From Limibacter armeniacum (GTDB lineage Bacteria > Bacteroidota > Bacteroidia > Cytophagales > Flammeovirgaceae), in the NCBI RefSeq assembly GCF_036880985.1, contig NZ_JBAJNO010000009.1:1798001-1862000 (forward strand): a DNA stretch of 64,000 nt, given 5' to 3'. Positions 51,746 to 61,220 of this stretch are shown here, piece by piece. The notes under the pieces were generated by a model. That model saw only the letters and a program-made list of their open reading frames with translations, was not told the DNA's origin and searched no databases. The translations under genes and the position numbers were made by a program. The first letter of the stretch is position 1, and each line of letters opens with the position of its first letter.

Positions 51746-51781
51746 AAAAAAAGCGTCTGACTTTTTTCAGACGCTTTTTTT
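51746..51781 (-). terminator. Terminator of the bactofilin-AtpZ unit
   Basis: A perfect 15-bp stem (51746-51760 with 51767-51781) with A- and T-runs at both ends lies 20 bases past the AtpZ stop. It separates bactofilin/AtpZ from the ATP synthase genes proper. Confidence 0.93.
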
Positions 51782-51801
51782 AAATACTTCATAATGCGAA
51801 G

Positions 51802-52089
51802 TTATTTTTCATCCGGATCTTTCCGTCTCTTATTATCATCAGAGATTTTCTTCAGTCCTTTAATGAGTAGCATCAACGAAGAGAAAACTCCGAAAAGTAG
51901 GAATCCAATCGTAAAATACGGTTTGTCCGTCTCCTGCCATTGGTCCAACATTCGTCCTAGCCAAGCACACAATAGCATTGCGCCGATCATCTCTGTACTT
52001 AGAGAGATATAGCGTATATAGTTATTAAACTTGCCTAGCCCTTTCTTAAGCTGTTGCTGTTGAGGCTTCTTGTGCGGCTGCTTTTTCAA
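51802..52089 (-). CDS. AtpZ/AtpI family small membrane protein
   Basis: Protein of 95 residues with two membrane helices (about 33-48 and 59-78). The pattern KFNNYIRYISLSTEMIGAM...AWLGRMLDQW...PYFTIGFLLFGVFSSL corresponds to AtpZ-type subunits, which often lie near atp operons in Bacteroidota and may help magnesium transport or assembly. The only plausible start is a TTG at 52087-52089 inside the end of the bactofilin gene (44-base overlap), since the first ATG would remove the conserved N-terminal part. Confidence 0.75.
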   Translation of the reverse strand: MKKQPHKKPQQQQLKKGLGKFNNYIRYISLSTEMIGAMLLCAWLGRMLDQWQETDKPYFTIGFLLFGVFSSLMLLIKGLKKISDDNKRRKDPDEK

Positions 52090-52498
52090 CTTTCTCTTTC
52101 TTTACAGTAGAAGCTGCAGATCCTTTTGCGCTCTCACCCATACGACACTGTCCATTAAAGGCAGCTCCTGGATCTACTGTCAGTTTATTGGTAACGATAT
52201 CACCATGAACGACAGCCGTTGGTCTCAGCACTAGGCTCTCTGTAATTTCTACAACACCTGTTACTTCACCTTCGATCTCTGCACTTTGCGCATAGATGTT
52301 ACCTTCTACATGGGCATCTTTACCCAATACTACTCTCGATTTCGAGCGGATGTTACCTACCAGCTTACCTTCCAAACGGAAGTTACCATAAGTTTCTACA
52401 TCTCCTTTGATTGTTGTTCCTTTAGCAATCTTGTTGCTTGACTCGCTTAATTGATGCATTTCAGCTTCCTTTTCGTTTTTGTTCCCAAAAAGACTCAT
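52046..52498 (-). CDS. Bactofilin
   Basis: Cytoskeletal protein of 150 residues from the ATG at 52498. The DUF583/bactofilin beta-helix is plain: IAKGTTIKGDVETYGNFRLEGKLVG (in parts), SRVVLGKDAHVEGNIYAQSAEIEGEVTG and VHGDIVTNKLTVDPGAAFNGQCRM, each turn with a hydrophobic ladder. The C-terminus is Lys/Ala-rich. Bactofilins polymerise into filaments that localise cell-wall enzymes; an M23 peptidase gene is directly upstream, which fits a cell-wall role. It overlaps the AtpZ-like gene by 44 bases. Confidence 0.93.
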   Translation of the reverse strand: MSLFGNKNEKEAEMHQLSESSNKIAKGTTIKGDVETYGNFRLEGKLVGNIRSKSRVVLGKDAHVEGNIYAQSAEIEGEVTGVVEITESLVLRPTAVVHGDIVTNKLTVDPGAAFNGQCRMGESAKGSAASTVKKEKVEKAAAQEASTATA

Positions 52499-52606
52499 GA
52501 TTCTTATCCTAGTTTTATGAAGCAAGTACCGTTCCTTTGCGTCAAATACGCATCGGCTTACTCCAAATTAAACGCTATATAACTTAAAAAACCTCTTGAT
52601 TAAAGC

Positions 52607-53509
52607 CTATTCAAATACTATAAAGTTGGCTGGGTTCACTGGGTTGCCCTTGTACCAAAGTTCAAAGTGCAGGTGAGGCCCATCCGTTAGTTCTCCACTG
52701 TTACCAATAATGGCAATAATATCTCCAGCTCTTACGTCATCTCCTACTTTCTTCAACAGTGTTGAGTTATGCTTATAGAACGACACCAACTCATTTTTAT
52801 GTTGGATGCCAATCACATATCCAGAATCTTGTGTCCAAGAAGACATTACGACCGTTCCATCAGCCACAGCTTTAATCGGTTCGTTTGCTTTGGCTACAAG
52901 GTCTATACCATAATGCTTCTCACTAATGTTAAATCGATTACTAATTACTCCACTAATAGGTGGGAAGAAGAAAATCTGTTCCAAAAGTGCTCTTGTACTG
53001 CTTACATTCCGGGCTGGCTCTGTATCAATATTCTCGAATTGTTCTCTGAATATTGAGTCAGTTGGTGAGATACTCGCTAATGCATCTGTCACAGGTACGG
53101 GCTGTTCTGTTGGGGCCTGTTCCTCTACTACTGACGCATTTTCATCTTCCGAAGCATTCGCATCAGCCTTTTCGTCTCCAACATTACCGTTCAATACGGC
53201 TTGTATATTATGAATGTAAAGATCTCTGTTAGCTACAGCCAACTGCAAAGAGTCTATCTGTTCCTCAAGTTCAATTAGCTTTTGGTCAGTTCTCACATAT
53301 GCATAGTGAGGGTCAAACCACCTTGCCAAAAGCGTCTTCATCATCAAGAAACTCCCCAGCAGCATTACTGTAAATATACTACCTAACAGTAAAACTACTT
53401 TTGCATAAGTAAAAGGATAAGAACCTTTCTCTGCAAAGGTTTCCTCGTCCCGAACCACCAGCACAAACCTAGAGGCAAGCCAGCTTGATAATGTCTTTTT
53501 TTGTCTCAT
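52607..53509 (-). CDS. M23 family metallopeptidase, membrane-anchored
   Basis: Protein of 300 residues from the ATG at 53509 (conserved beginning KKTLSSWLASRFVLVVRDEE). One membrane helix lies at about 38-60, then a coiled coil and an acidic linker. The LytM/M23 domain is at the C-terminus, with HxxxD in EKHYGIDLVAK and HxH in GPHLHFELWYKG as zinc ligands. It is probably a periplasmic peptidoglycan endopeptidase, or an activator of one. It is 109 bases upstream of the bactofilin gene on the same strand, a pairing seen for cell-shape systems in other bacteria. The promoter upstream has a good consensus. Confidence 0.93.
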   Translation of the reverse strand: MRQKKTLSSWLASRFVLVVRDEETFAEKGSYPFTYAKVVLLLGSIFTVMLLGSFLMMKTLLARWFDPHYAYVRTDQKLIELEEQIDSLQLAVANRDLYIHNIQAVLNGNVGDEKADANASEDENASVVEEQAPTEQPVPVTDALASISPTDSIFREQFENIDTEPARNVSSTRALLEQIFFFPPISGVISNRFNISEKHYGIDLVAKANEPIKAVADGTVVMSSWTQDSGYVIGIQHKNELVSFYKHNSTLLKKVGDDVRAGDIIAIIGNSGELTDGPHLHFELWYKGNPVNPANFIVFE

Positions 53510-53671
53510 CAGGATTAAATTCAATCTTATTCGGATCAGGCACCAACTTATGGACCTATAAAACCGAGGCTGTCTATGCAAAACAAATGCTAAAATTTCC
53601 TTTCAACATGTTTTACTGAGTTGACATACCCACACTACCCCTTAAAAAAACATGGGAACATCCCATATCCA

Positions 53672-53703
53672 CAAAAGTAAATCAATCTTATTCTTTTTCA
53701 CAA
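53672..53703 (-). promoter_or_regulatory. Promoter of the M23-bactofilin unit
   Basis: On the reverse strand TTG (53701-53703), 21 bases, then TACTTTTG (53672-53679) match the consensus. The leader to the start at 53509 is about 155 bases. Confidence 0.65.
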
Positions 53704-53953
53704 AACTATGATTGAATTATAACTTTCAGAGTTTTATTTAATAGGTGTTAGCACTTCCTAACCATACTACTTAAAAAGGTAACTTTCTAACATTTTCTTG
53801 TTATTTCTCCTAACGATTTTATATATAATGCACATATTTTGAGGATAAAAAAGTTAACTTGCTTTTTAAAACTCAACAATGTGCAAGCGTCAGGACAACT
53901 ATTACACCTGCTTTGTGAGACCCTATACCGAAAATTTTAAATATTGATAAGGC

Positions 53954-56161
53954 GTGACAAACATTCTAAACAAGATACTTCTACGACTAATTATCGGAGC
54001 TTTCCCTCTTCTTCTATTGGGAGGGTGCCAGTTTTATCATGATACTGCCGCACACTACAATGCCTACTTTTTAGCCAACGAAAAACTGAAAGAAGTAGAA
54101 CAAGCCTTCTTTGAAAATATCCAGAATGACTACAATGATGTGCTTTTTGTGTTTGACGAAATAGACTCGACACGTACCAACGCACAAAAAGAGGGTATGG
54201 AATACATCATCAAAAAAGCTTCATTGCCGATCAAATGGCACAAGGGCAGCAAATGGATTGATGACTGTTATAACCTGATAGCACGTTCACGCCTTTATCA
54301 GGAGGATTATGACAATGCCCTCGATACTTACAAGTACGTCTATGCGAACAGTGAGGACCCTGCTGAGGTACATGAAGCCTTGATTTGGATGCTCAGACTT
54401 TTTATTGAAAAAGATGAGCCTCGTAATATGGAGGTGGTGAAACAAGCTATCAATGATGACACACGCCCTTTCAATAAGGAAAATACTAAGATGTACCATT
54501 TGACAATGGCACATTACTATAGACTAGAAAGAAATTTTGCCCCTGCAGCAGAACACTTGCACCTTGCAGCGCCTTTGGAAGAAGATAAAAACAGACGTGC
54601 CCGCTATTTTTTCATTCTAGGTCAACTCTACCGACAATTAAATGATAACGAAAAAGCATACGACTACTTCCATACAGTATCCAAGATCAACACCTCTTAC
54701 GATCTTGAGTTCGTGGCAGCACTAAACGCTAAAGCGGTACAACCTCAGGAACTTTCCAACCCTGAAATATCTGAAGAACTTGACAAGTATTTTCAGAAGT
54801 CACTGAAAGACTTGAAAAACTGGGACTACCGTGACCGTATCTACTATGAGATGGCAAAAGTAGAGCTAAAACGCCCTGACTTGGATCAAGCTCTAACATA
54901 CTTGAATGAATCTATTCAACTGAGTACCAAGGATCAAATTCAAAAAGGTTACTCATACTTGTTGACAGGTCAGCTTTACTATACTGAAAAAACCAACTAT
55001 GTAAAGTCTGCTGCCTACTATGATAGTGCTATCCAAACTTTGCCAAAAACCATCCCTGACTATGAGCAGGTTGCCACACGAGCGGACTACCTGAAAGATT
55101 TGGCTAAGTTCACTTCTATCATTGAAGAAAAAGACAGGTTGCTCAAGCTTTCTCAAATGTCTCCTGAAGAACAGCAGTCAATCTTCGAGCAGGAGATTAC
55201 ATCTGAAAAGGAATCCATCATCCAACAGCAGGAGTATGATAAAATCAATGAAGGAAGAAGAAACCTCAAAATGGTTACCAGTGAGCTACCAAGTACTAAA
55301 GGAGGTAACAGCTGGTACTTCTACAATGCAACTGCATCAGTGGCTGGTAGCTCTGCCTTCTTAAGGACTTGGGGCAGCAGGCCTTTGGAAGATAACTGGA
55401 GAAGATCCCGCAAACAGAAGGTGGAAACCAACAACCTAAAAGAAGCATTGGCACAGGATGAGCAGCAACGCAAAGCCGCTGAAGAAGACGTTTTTGCTTC
55501 AGTTAAATCTGTTGAGCAACGTCAAGCTGAAATACCTACTTCACCTGAAGATATCCAGCAAATACGAAACGAGCTTGAAGAAGCACTCTTCAGCCTGATG
55601 AAAGTATATATCTACAAAATCAAAAGTTATCCAGATGCTGAGCAAATCTGTCAGCGCCTTATAAATGAGTTTGACAAGGGTGTGTACACTCCTGAAGCTG
55701 TTTATATTTTCTATACACTTTGCAAGGATCAAAACTGTGATCAGGAGATATACAAAAATGTCCTACTGGAACAACATCCTGAGTCGTTTTACGCGAAGAT
55801 CATTATTAATCCACAGTATGTCTCGCAGAATAACCTGATGAACAGAGCTGCTGAAAAGAACTACGAAAGGGCATACAGACTGTATAAGTCAGGTAACTAT
55901 GAAAATGCTCAGAGGCTGATTGAAGAGACATTAGTAAGGTATCCTACCAATGGGCTAAAAGATAAATTCCAAATGTTGGAGGTACTGATCGTTGGACAGA
56001 CGGCTATCTTCTTCAAAGAGTACCATCAAGCTATCAGTGATTTCATTGAAAAAAATCCGGAAAGCGAACTGATGCCTATTGCCAACAGTTTATTGGAACA
56101 AGTAGATACCAATGCCTTGGATAAAAGAATACCGGGCAGATACCATTACGAAAGACAATAG
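53954..56161 (+). CDS. porW: TPR lipoprotein, PorW/SprE-like (type IX secretion/gliding)
   Basis: Protein of 735 residues with a lipobox LLGGC near residue 25. It starts at GTG 53954, since the codon two before is a stop. The early segment CQFYHDTAAHYNAYFLANEK, then KWIDDCYNLIARSRLYQ, and repeated helix pairs (for example FILGQLYRQLNDNEKAYDYFHTV) match PorW/SprE lipoproteins required for T9SS and gliding in Bacteroidota, as I remember them. The middle has a FYNATASVAGSSAFLRTWG-type conserved patch. Two T9SS substrates (the amylases) are in the window. No other T9SS genes adjoin it. Confidence 0.72.
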   Translation: MTNILNKILLRLIIGAFPLLLLGGCQFYHDTAAHYNAYFLANEKLKEVEQAFFENIQNDYNDVLFVFDEIDSTRTNAQKEGMEYIIKKASLPIKWHKGSKWIDDCYNLIARSRLYQEDYDNALDTYKYVYANSEDPAEVHEALIWMLRLFIEKDEPRNMEVVKQAINDDTRPFNKENTKMYHLTMAHYYRLERNFAPAAEHLHLAAPLEEDKNRRARYFFILGQLYRQLNDNEKAYDYFHTVSKINTSYDLEFVAALNAKAVQPQELSNPEISEELDKYFQKSLKDLKNWDYRDRIYYEMAKVELKRPDLDQALTYLNESIQLSTKDQIQKGYSYLLTGQLYYTEKTNYVKSAAYYDSAIQTLPKTIPDYEQVATRADYLKDLAKFTSIIEEKDRLLKLSQMSPEEQQSIFEQEITSEKESIIQQQEYDKINEGRRNLKMVTSELPSTKGGNSWYFYNATASVAGSSAFLRTWGSRPLEDNWRRSRKQKVETNNLKEALAQDEQQRKAAEEDVFASVKSVEQRQAEIPTSPEDIQQIRNELEEALFSLMKVYIYKIKSYPDAEQICQRLINEFDKGVYTPEAVYIFYTLCKDQNCDQEIYKNVLLEQHPESFYAKIIINPQYVSQNNLMNRAAEKNYERAYRLYKSGNYENAQRLIEETLVRYPTNGLKDKFQMLEVLIVGQTAIFFKEYHQAISDFIEKNPESELMPIANSLLEQVDTNALDKRIPGRYHYERQ

Positions 56162-56193
56162 CCGTTTCTATCTCAACTTAGAAATTGCAAAGT

Positions 56194-56229
56194 AAAAAAG
56201 GTGGACATCAAAACTGTCCACCTTTTTTA
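56194..56229 (+). terminator. Intrinsic terminator of the PorW-like gene
   Basis: A perfect 14-bp stem (56194-56207 with 56215-56228) with A- and T-runs lies 33 bases after the stop. Confidence 0.92.
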
Positions 56230-56462
56230 TTGGGCTCAAATCCGTGTACTACTTCTGATTTAAAGACAGCCAAAACACTTTGTTATGAAACTGTATTTTA
56301 TCCAAAAACCCTCTTCTAATTTTCACTATAGCAAAATACCTTTTCGACTTAATAAAACACCCTCACACGAGTCTTATTACGCATTATATTTAAAAAGCAT
56401 ATAAGAAATAGTCCCAAAACACTCAATCAAACGCTACTTAAAAAATACAATTGAGACTAAAC

Positions 56463-56499
56463 AAAAAAAGCCATTGAAGTCAACGACCTCAATGGCTTT
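56463..56499 (-). terminator. Terminator of the RND efflux operon
   Basis: An 11-bp stem (56467-56477 with 56489-56499) is followed by TTTT on the reverse strand. It lies after the OMF gene stop at 56548. The 56230-56462 stretch between the two terminators is empty. Confidence 0.88.
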
Positions 56500-56547
56500 C
56501 ATGCTAGTGAATCAATCTCAAATGAAACCTGGACAACCTACTAATTA

Positions 56548-58008
56548 TTAATTAGCATCAGCCGGTTGCTGTGTGGCATCCCAGCCACCACCAAGTGCTT
56601 GATATATATTAACTAAAGCGCTCATTTGCTCTTTTTTAGTCTCGATCAACTCAAACTTTGACTCCAAAGCATCACGTTGAGTCATCAGTACTTCCATATA
56701 GTCTGCTCTTGCCGATCTGAACAAGTCATTGGAAATATTGATTGATTGCGTAAGTGCATCCACCTCTTTAGACTTCAGGTCGTAGCTCTGCTCAAGGTTA
56801 TTGATCTTTGACAATTGATTTGCTACTTCGATGTAAGCATTCAACAACGTCTGCTCATAGTTGTAAACAGCCTGAATTTGCTTAGCATTTGCACTGAAAT
56901 AAGTTGCCTTAATTGCATTCTTATTGATCAGTGGTGCTGTCAAATCCCCTGCCAGTGAGAAAAGCATCGACTCCGGTGTTTTCACCAAATAAGTTGGGTC
57001 AAATGCCCGCAAGCCAATACCAGCTGTAATACCCAATGAAGGATAGAAGTTAGCTTTAGCTACTTGCACATCAAGCTTCGCTGCTACCAACTCCAGTTCC
57101 GCCTGTCTGATATCAGGGCGATTTGCCAATAACTGTGATGGAATACCTGCTTGAATATGGTCAGGAACCAAGCTAATGAACGCTTCTGACTCTCTTTCAA
57201 TAGGCTGAGGGAATCTACCTACCAAATAGTTCAGCTTGTTCTCAGTTTCTGTAATCTTCTGCTGAATATCAAACTGAAGGCTTCTGGTATGGTACACTTC
57301 TGCCTCAAACTTACGTACTGCCAATTCGGTCACCTTAGTCGCTTCCTTCTGCAGTCTTACAATTTTCAAGGCATTTGTCTGTATCTCAATATTTCTCTCT
57401 ACAATATCCAACTGATTGTCAAGTGCCAATAGCTCATAATATGAGTTAGCAATTTCAGCAATCAGGCTAGTTACCATAAAGTTTTTACCTTCTACAGAAG
57501 ATAGGTAGCGATTGAGTGCCGCCTTTTTGGCATTACGTAACTTATGCCAGATATCCACTTCCCAAGTAGCAAAAGCTCCTAACAGGTAGTCTTGCAATGG
57601 CTCAGGAGTTTCCCTTCCAGGCTCAATATCAGTAGTAGCTTCACTAGCACCAATATTGGTGTATCTACTAACTTTATCAACACCTGCTCCACCTCTAAGA
57701 CTAACAGATGGTAAGTACTCTCCTTTTTTGGCTCTCACCTCATTTCTTGCTACCTCAATTTCCTGTAGCATGATATTCAGTTCCTGATTGTTCTTCAAAG
57801 CGACATCAATCAGTTCATTCAAATGAGGATCTGTGAAATATTCTTTCCACTGTACTTCAGCTACGTTGGTAGAATCCTGCGAGTCATTATAACTCGCAGG
57901 AACAGTGTTGTTTATTGGTTTATCAACGATTGCTGGAATTTTACAAGCTGTAAAAGCTAACGGTATACAGGCCAGCTTTATACATTTATATATTACTCTT
58001 TTACACAT
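56548..58008 (-). CDS. Outer membrane factor (TolC/NodT family) lipoprotein of RND efflux
   Basis: Protein of 486 residues with lipobox LAFTAC (Cys22). The two helix-rich repeats of outer membrane efflux proteins are present (WKEYFTDPHLNELIDVALKNNQELNI and NRPDIRQAELELVAAKLDVQVAKANFYPSLGI, in parts). It forms the trimeric outer membrane channel of the tripartite pump. It overlaps the RND permease gene by 8 bases, so the two are translationally coupled. The order adaptor, permease, channel is the usual one. Confidence 0.95.
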   Translation of the reverse strand: MCKRVIYKCIKLACIPLAFTACKIPAIVDKPINNTVPASYNDSQDSTNVAEVQWKEYFTDPHLNELIDVALKNNQELNIMLQEIEVARNEVRAKKGEYLPSVSLRGGAGVDKVSRYTNIGASEATTDIEPGRETPEPLQDYLLGAFATWEVDIWHKLRNAKKAALNRYLSSVEGKNFMVTSLIAEIANSYYELLALDNQLDIVERNIEIQTNALKIVRLQKEATKVTELAVRKFEAEVYHTRSLQFDIQQKITETENKLNYLVGRFPQPIERESEAFISLVPDHIQAGIPSQLLANRPDIRQAELELVAAKLDVQVAKANFYPSLGITAGIGLRAFDPTYLVKTPESMLFSLAGDLTAPLINKNAIKATYFSANAKQIQAVYNYEQTLLNAYIEVANQLSKINNLEQSYDLKSKEVDALTQSINISNDLFRSARADYMEVLMTQRDALESKFELIETKKEQMSALVNIYQALGGGWDATQQPADAN

Positions 58009-61000
58009 TGTATGCTATGTCTTCAGTGTCTTCTTCAGTTTCAGTATCTTCCGTTAATGGCATCTCATCTTCATCCTGGATCAACTTACGACCTGCAGCG
58101 ATTGTACCGAAAATGTAGTAAAGACCCGGTACGATGATGACACCGAAAATAGTACCCAGCAACATACCGCCGGCTGCCGCCGAACCAATAGTACGGTTAC
58201 CGATAGCACCTGGACCTGTTGCAAGTACCAATGGGATCAGACCTGCAATAAAGGCAAATGAGGTCATCAGGATCGGACGGAAACGTTCTTTTGCACCTGC
58301 AATGGCAGCTTCAAGAACGGTATATCCTTGCTCATGTTTCTGGATAGCAAACTCGACAATCAGTACGGCGTTCTTACCCAACAAACCAACCAGCATGACC
58401 AGTCCGACCTGCGCATATATATCATTGGCCAAGCCCATGACCTTAAGCAGAATGAATGATCCAAAAATACCTGCTGGCAGAGAAAGAATTACGGACAATG
58501 GAAGTACAAAACTTTCGTATTGTGCCGCTAGTACCAAGTACACGAATCCCAATACAATCAGGAAGATATAGATGGCTTCATTACCACGAGCTACCTCATC
58601 TTTAGAAAGACCAGCCCAGTCAATGCCATAACCTCTTGGAAGTGTTTTGGCGACTTCCTTGATTGCTTCAATCGCTTCACCACTACTATACCCTGGAGCT
58701 GGTGAACCATTGATTGAAGATGAAGTGTACATGTTATAACGAGTGATCTCATTTAGTCCTTGAGTCTTCTTGATTTTCATAAAAGAAGAGTAAGGTACCA
58801 TCTCATCACGGTCATTTTTCACATACAGTTTCATGACATCGTCCGGCAATCTTCTATATTCTGGAGATGATTGAACGAAAACCTTGTAGAAACTACCAAA
58901 CCTGATAAAACCAAGTTCATATGTACTACCAATAAGGATTGACAAATTGTCCATCGCTTTACCGATCGAAACACCTTTCTGCATAGCAGCCTTGTTATCA
59001 ATCTCTACCTCATATTGCGGATAGTTGGCAGCGAAGAAAGTAAACAGACCTGTCAGCTCCTTGCGCTCTTTCAACTTCGCCATGAACTCATCATTCACTT
59101 TTTCAAATGCCTTATAATCATCTGAGTTGGTTTTATCCAACAGACGAAGTGCAAAACCGCCTGCTGCACCGTAACCAGGAACCGCTGGTGGCTGGAAGAA
59201 CTCGATAGTCGCACCAGGAATCTCATGGTGGGCTTCCTCCTCCAACTCTTCGATAATCTCAGCTGCAGAGTGTTTACGTTTTGACCAGTCTTTCAAGTTA
59301 ATCATACAGGTACCCGCATTGGAACCCCTACCTTCTGTCAGGATCTCGTAACCAGCAAGTGACGATACCGACTCAATTCCCTCGATATGCTCAGCCATTT
59401 CCTGAAGCTGACGAGAAATATGGTTGGTTCTTTCCAATGTAGAGCCCGGAGGTGTCTGGATAATCGCATAGATCATACCTTGGTCCTCATTCGGAATAAA
59501 ACCGGAAGGTAGTGTATTAGAAGTTGCCCAAATACCAGCACAGAATGCCAACAAGAGACCAAACGTCACCAACCTGCGGTTGACGATCAGTTTTAGGAAT
59601 CCGATGTACTTCCCTGTAACCTTTTCAAATACCTCATCAAACCAATCCAAGAACCTGTTGATAGGTGTCTTCTTTCTTGGTTTTCCATGTGTATCCTTCA
59701 GGATCATCGCACAAAGTACTGGTGTAAGCGTCAAGGCAACCAAACCTGAAAGGACGATAGAACAGGCCATCGTGATCGAGAACTGTCTGTAGAAAATACC
59801 TACAGGTCCTGACATAAAGGCTACTGGAACGAATACCGCTGTCATCAGGAGTGTAATCGCGATTACGGCACCACTGATTTCGTGCAATACAACCTTAACG
59901 GCTTGGAAAGGTGTGAGGTGTTGCTCCGCCATCTTGGCGTGAACAGCCTCTACTACTACAATGGCATCATCGACTACTACACCAATTGCCAATACTAGGG
60001 CAAACAGCGAAATCAAGTTGATCGTCAAGCCAAACATCTGCATAAAGATAAAGGCACCGACCAAGGATACTGGTACTGCTATGGTTGGAATCAGTGTAGA
60101 ACGCCAGTCACCCAAGAACAGGAATACTACGATCGCCACCAAGATAAACGCCTCAAACAAGGTATGTACTACTTTTTCGATAGAGGCATTCAAGAAGTTT
60201 GAAACGTCGTAACTGATTTTGTAATCCATACCAGGAGGGAAAGAGCTTTCCTTAATAGCATCAAGCTTATCTTTTACCTCCTGAATTACATCATTAGCGT
60301 TACTACCATAGTTCTGCTTAATCGTAATGGCTGCAGATGGGTGTCCATCCAAGTTGGAATAGATATCATAGAATTCTGAGCCCAATTCAACCTCAGCTAT
60401 GTCTTTCAGGTATAATATTTCACCTTCTGCATTAGCACGGATAATGACATCCTCGTATTGCTTAGTCTCGTTGTACCTACCTTTATAAGTAAGTACATAT
60501 TCAAGTGACTGTGACTTCTTACCGTCACTTCTACCCAATCTACCAGGAGAACCAATGATACTTTGTTCTTCCAGTGCTTCCATCACTTCTTCAGCAGAAA
60601 CGTTGTAAGCTCTCATACGGTCTGGTTTCAACCAAACACGCATCGCATACTGACGGCTACCAAGGATCTTTGTCTGTCCTACACCGTTAAGTCGCTTCAG
60701 CTCTGGCAGGATGTTCACATTGGCAAAGTTGTACAGGAATTTCTCATTCGCATGTTCATCCTCACTATACAGGTTGACATACATCAACATACTAGGCTGT
60801 ACAGGGGTGATGATAAGCCCTTCACGCTGTACAAGTGGAGGAAGCCTGTTGGTCACCTGCTCGATACGGTTCTTTACGTTTACTACCGCAGCGTTAGGGT
60901 CAACACCCAGGTTAAATACAATTTGAATAGTTCCTTCCCCTGCACTGGTTGCGTCAGAGGTCATGTATTTCATGCCGGGAGTACCATTGATGGCTTTCTC

Positions 61001-61195
61001 CATCGGGATCAATACAGAGTTCACCAATACCTTTGCACTGGCACCCGGATAGGCAATAAAAATATTAACCATTGGAGGCGCCACATTGGGGAACTGAGAT
61101 GTCGGCAGTGTCTTGATAGCCAGTGATCCCATAAAGAGAATCACCAATGATATCACGATCGAGAGCACCGGCCGTTTTATAAATTTATGAAACAT
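58001..61195 (-). CDS. RND efflux permease, AcrB/HAE1 family
   Basis: Inner membrane transporter of 1064 residues. The N-terminal FIKRPVLSIVISLVI and the proton-relay Asp pair in AIGVVVDDAIVVVEAV identify the HAE1 family. The porter domain includes IFIAYPGASAKV, and 12 membrane helices and two large periplasmic loops are implied by the length. Together with the adaptor and the outer membrane channel it exports hydrophobic compounds such as drugs or detergents using the proton gradient. An acidic C-terminal tail (EDTETEEDTEDIA) is unusual in length. Second gene of the operon. Confidence 0.96.
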   Translation of the reverse strand: MFHKFIKRPVLSIVISLVILFMGSLAIKTLPTSQFPNVAPPMVNIFIAYPGASAKVLVNSVLIPMEKAINGTPGMKYMTSDATSAGEGTIQIVFNLGVDPNAAVVNVKNRIEQVTNRLPPLVQREGLIITPVQPSMLMYVNLYSEDEHANEKFLYNFANVNILPELKRLNGVGQTKILGSRQYAMRVWLKPDRMRAYNVSAEEVMEALEEQSIIGSPGRLGRSDGKKSQSLEYVLTYKGRYNETKQYEDVIIRANAEGEILYLKDIAEVELGSEFYDIYSNLDGHPSAAITIKQNYGSNANDVIQEVKDKLDAIKESSFPPGMDYKISYDVSNFLNASIEKVVHTLFEAFILVAIVVFLFLGDWRSTLIPTIAVPVSLVGAFIFMQMFGLTINLISLFALVLAIGVVVDDAIVVVEAVHAKMAEQHLTPFQAVKVVLHEISGAVIAITLLMTAVFVPVAFMSGPVGIFYRQFSITMACSIVLSGLVALTLTPVLCAMILKDTHGKPRKKTPINRFLDWFDEVFEKVTGKYIGFLKLIVNRRLVTFGLLLAFCAGIWATSNTLPSGFIPNEDQGMIYAIIQTPPGSTLERTNHISRQLQEMAEHIEGIESVSSLAGYEILTEGRGSNAGTCMINLKDWSKRKHSAAEIIEELEEEAHHEIPGATIEFFQPPAVPGYGAAGGFALRLLDKTNSDDYKAFEKVNDEFMAKLKERKELTGLFTFFAANYPQYEVEIDNKAAMQKGVSIGKAMDNLSILIGSTYELGFIRFGSFYKVFVQSSPEYRRLPDDVMKLYVKNDRDEMVPYSSFMKIKKTQGLNEITRYNMYTSSSINGSPAPGYSSGEAIEAIKEVAKTLPRGYGIDWAGLSKDEVARGNEAIYIFLIVLGFVYLVLAAQYESFVLPLSVILSLPAGIFGSFILLKVMGLANDIYAQVGLVMLVGLLGKNAVLIVEFAIQKHEQGYTVLEAAIAGAKERFRPILMTSFAFIAGLIPLVLATGPGAIGNRTIGSAAAGGMLLGTIFGVIIVPGLYYIFGTIAAGRKLIQDEDEMPLTEDTETEEDTEDIAYNV

Positions 61196-61220
61196 GGTAA
61201 TGTCTTTTTAAAGCGTCAAA

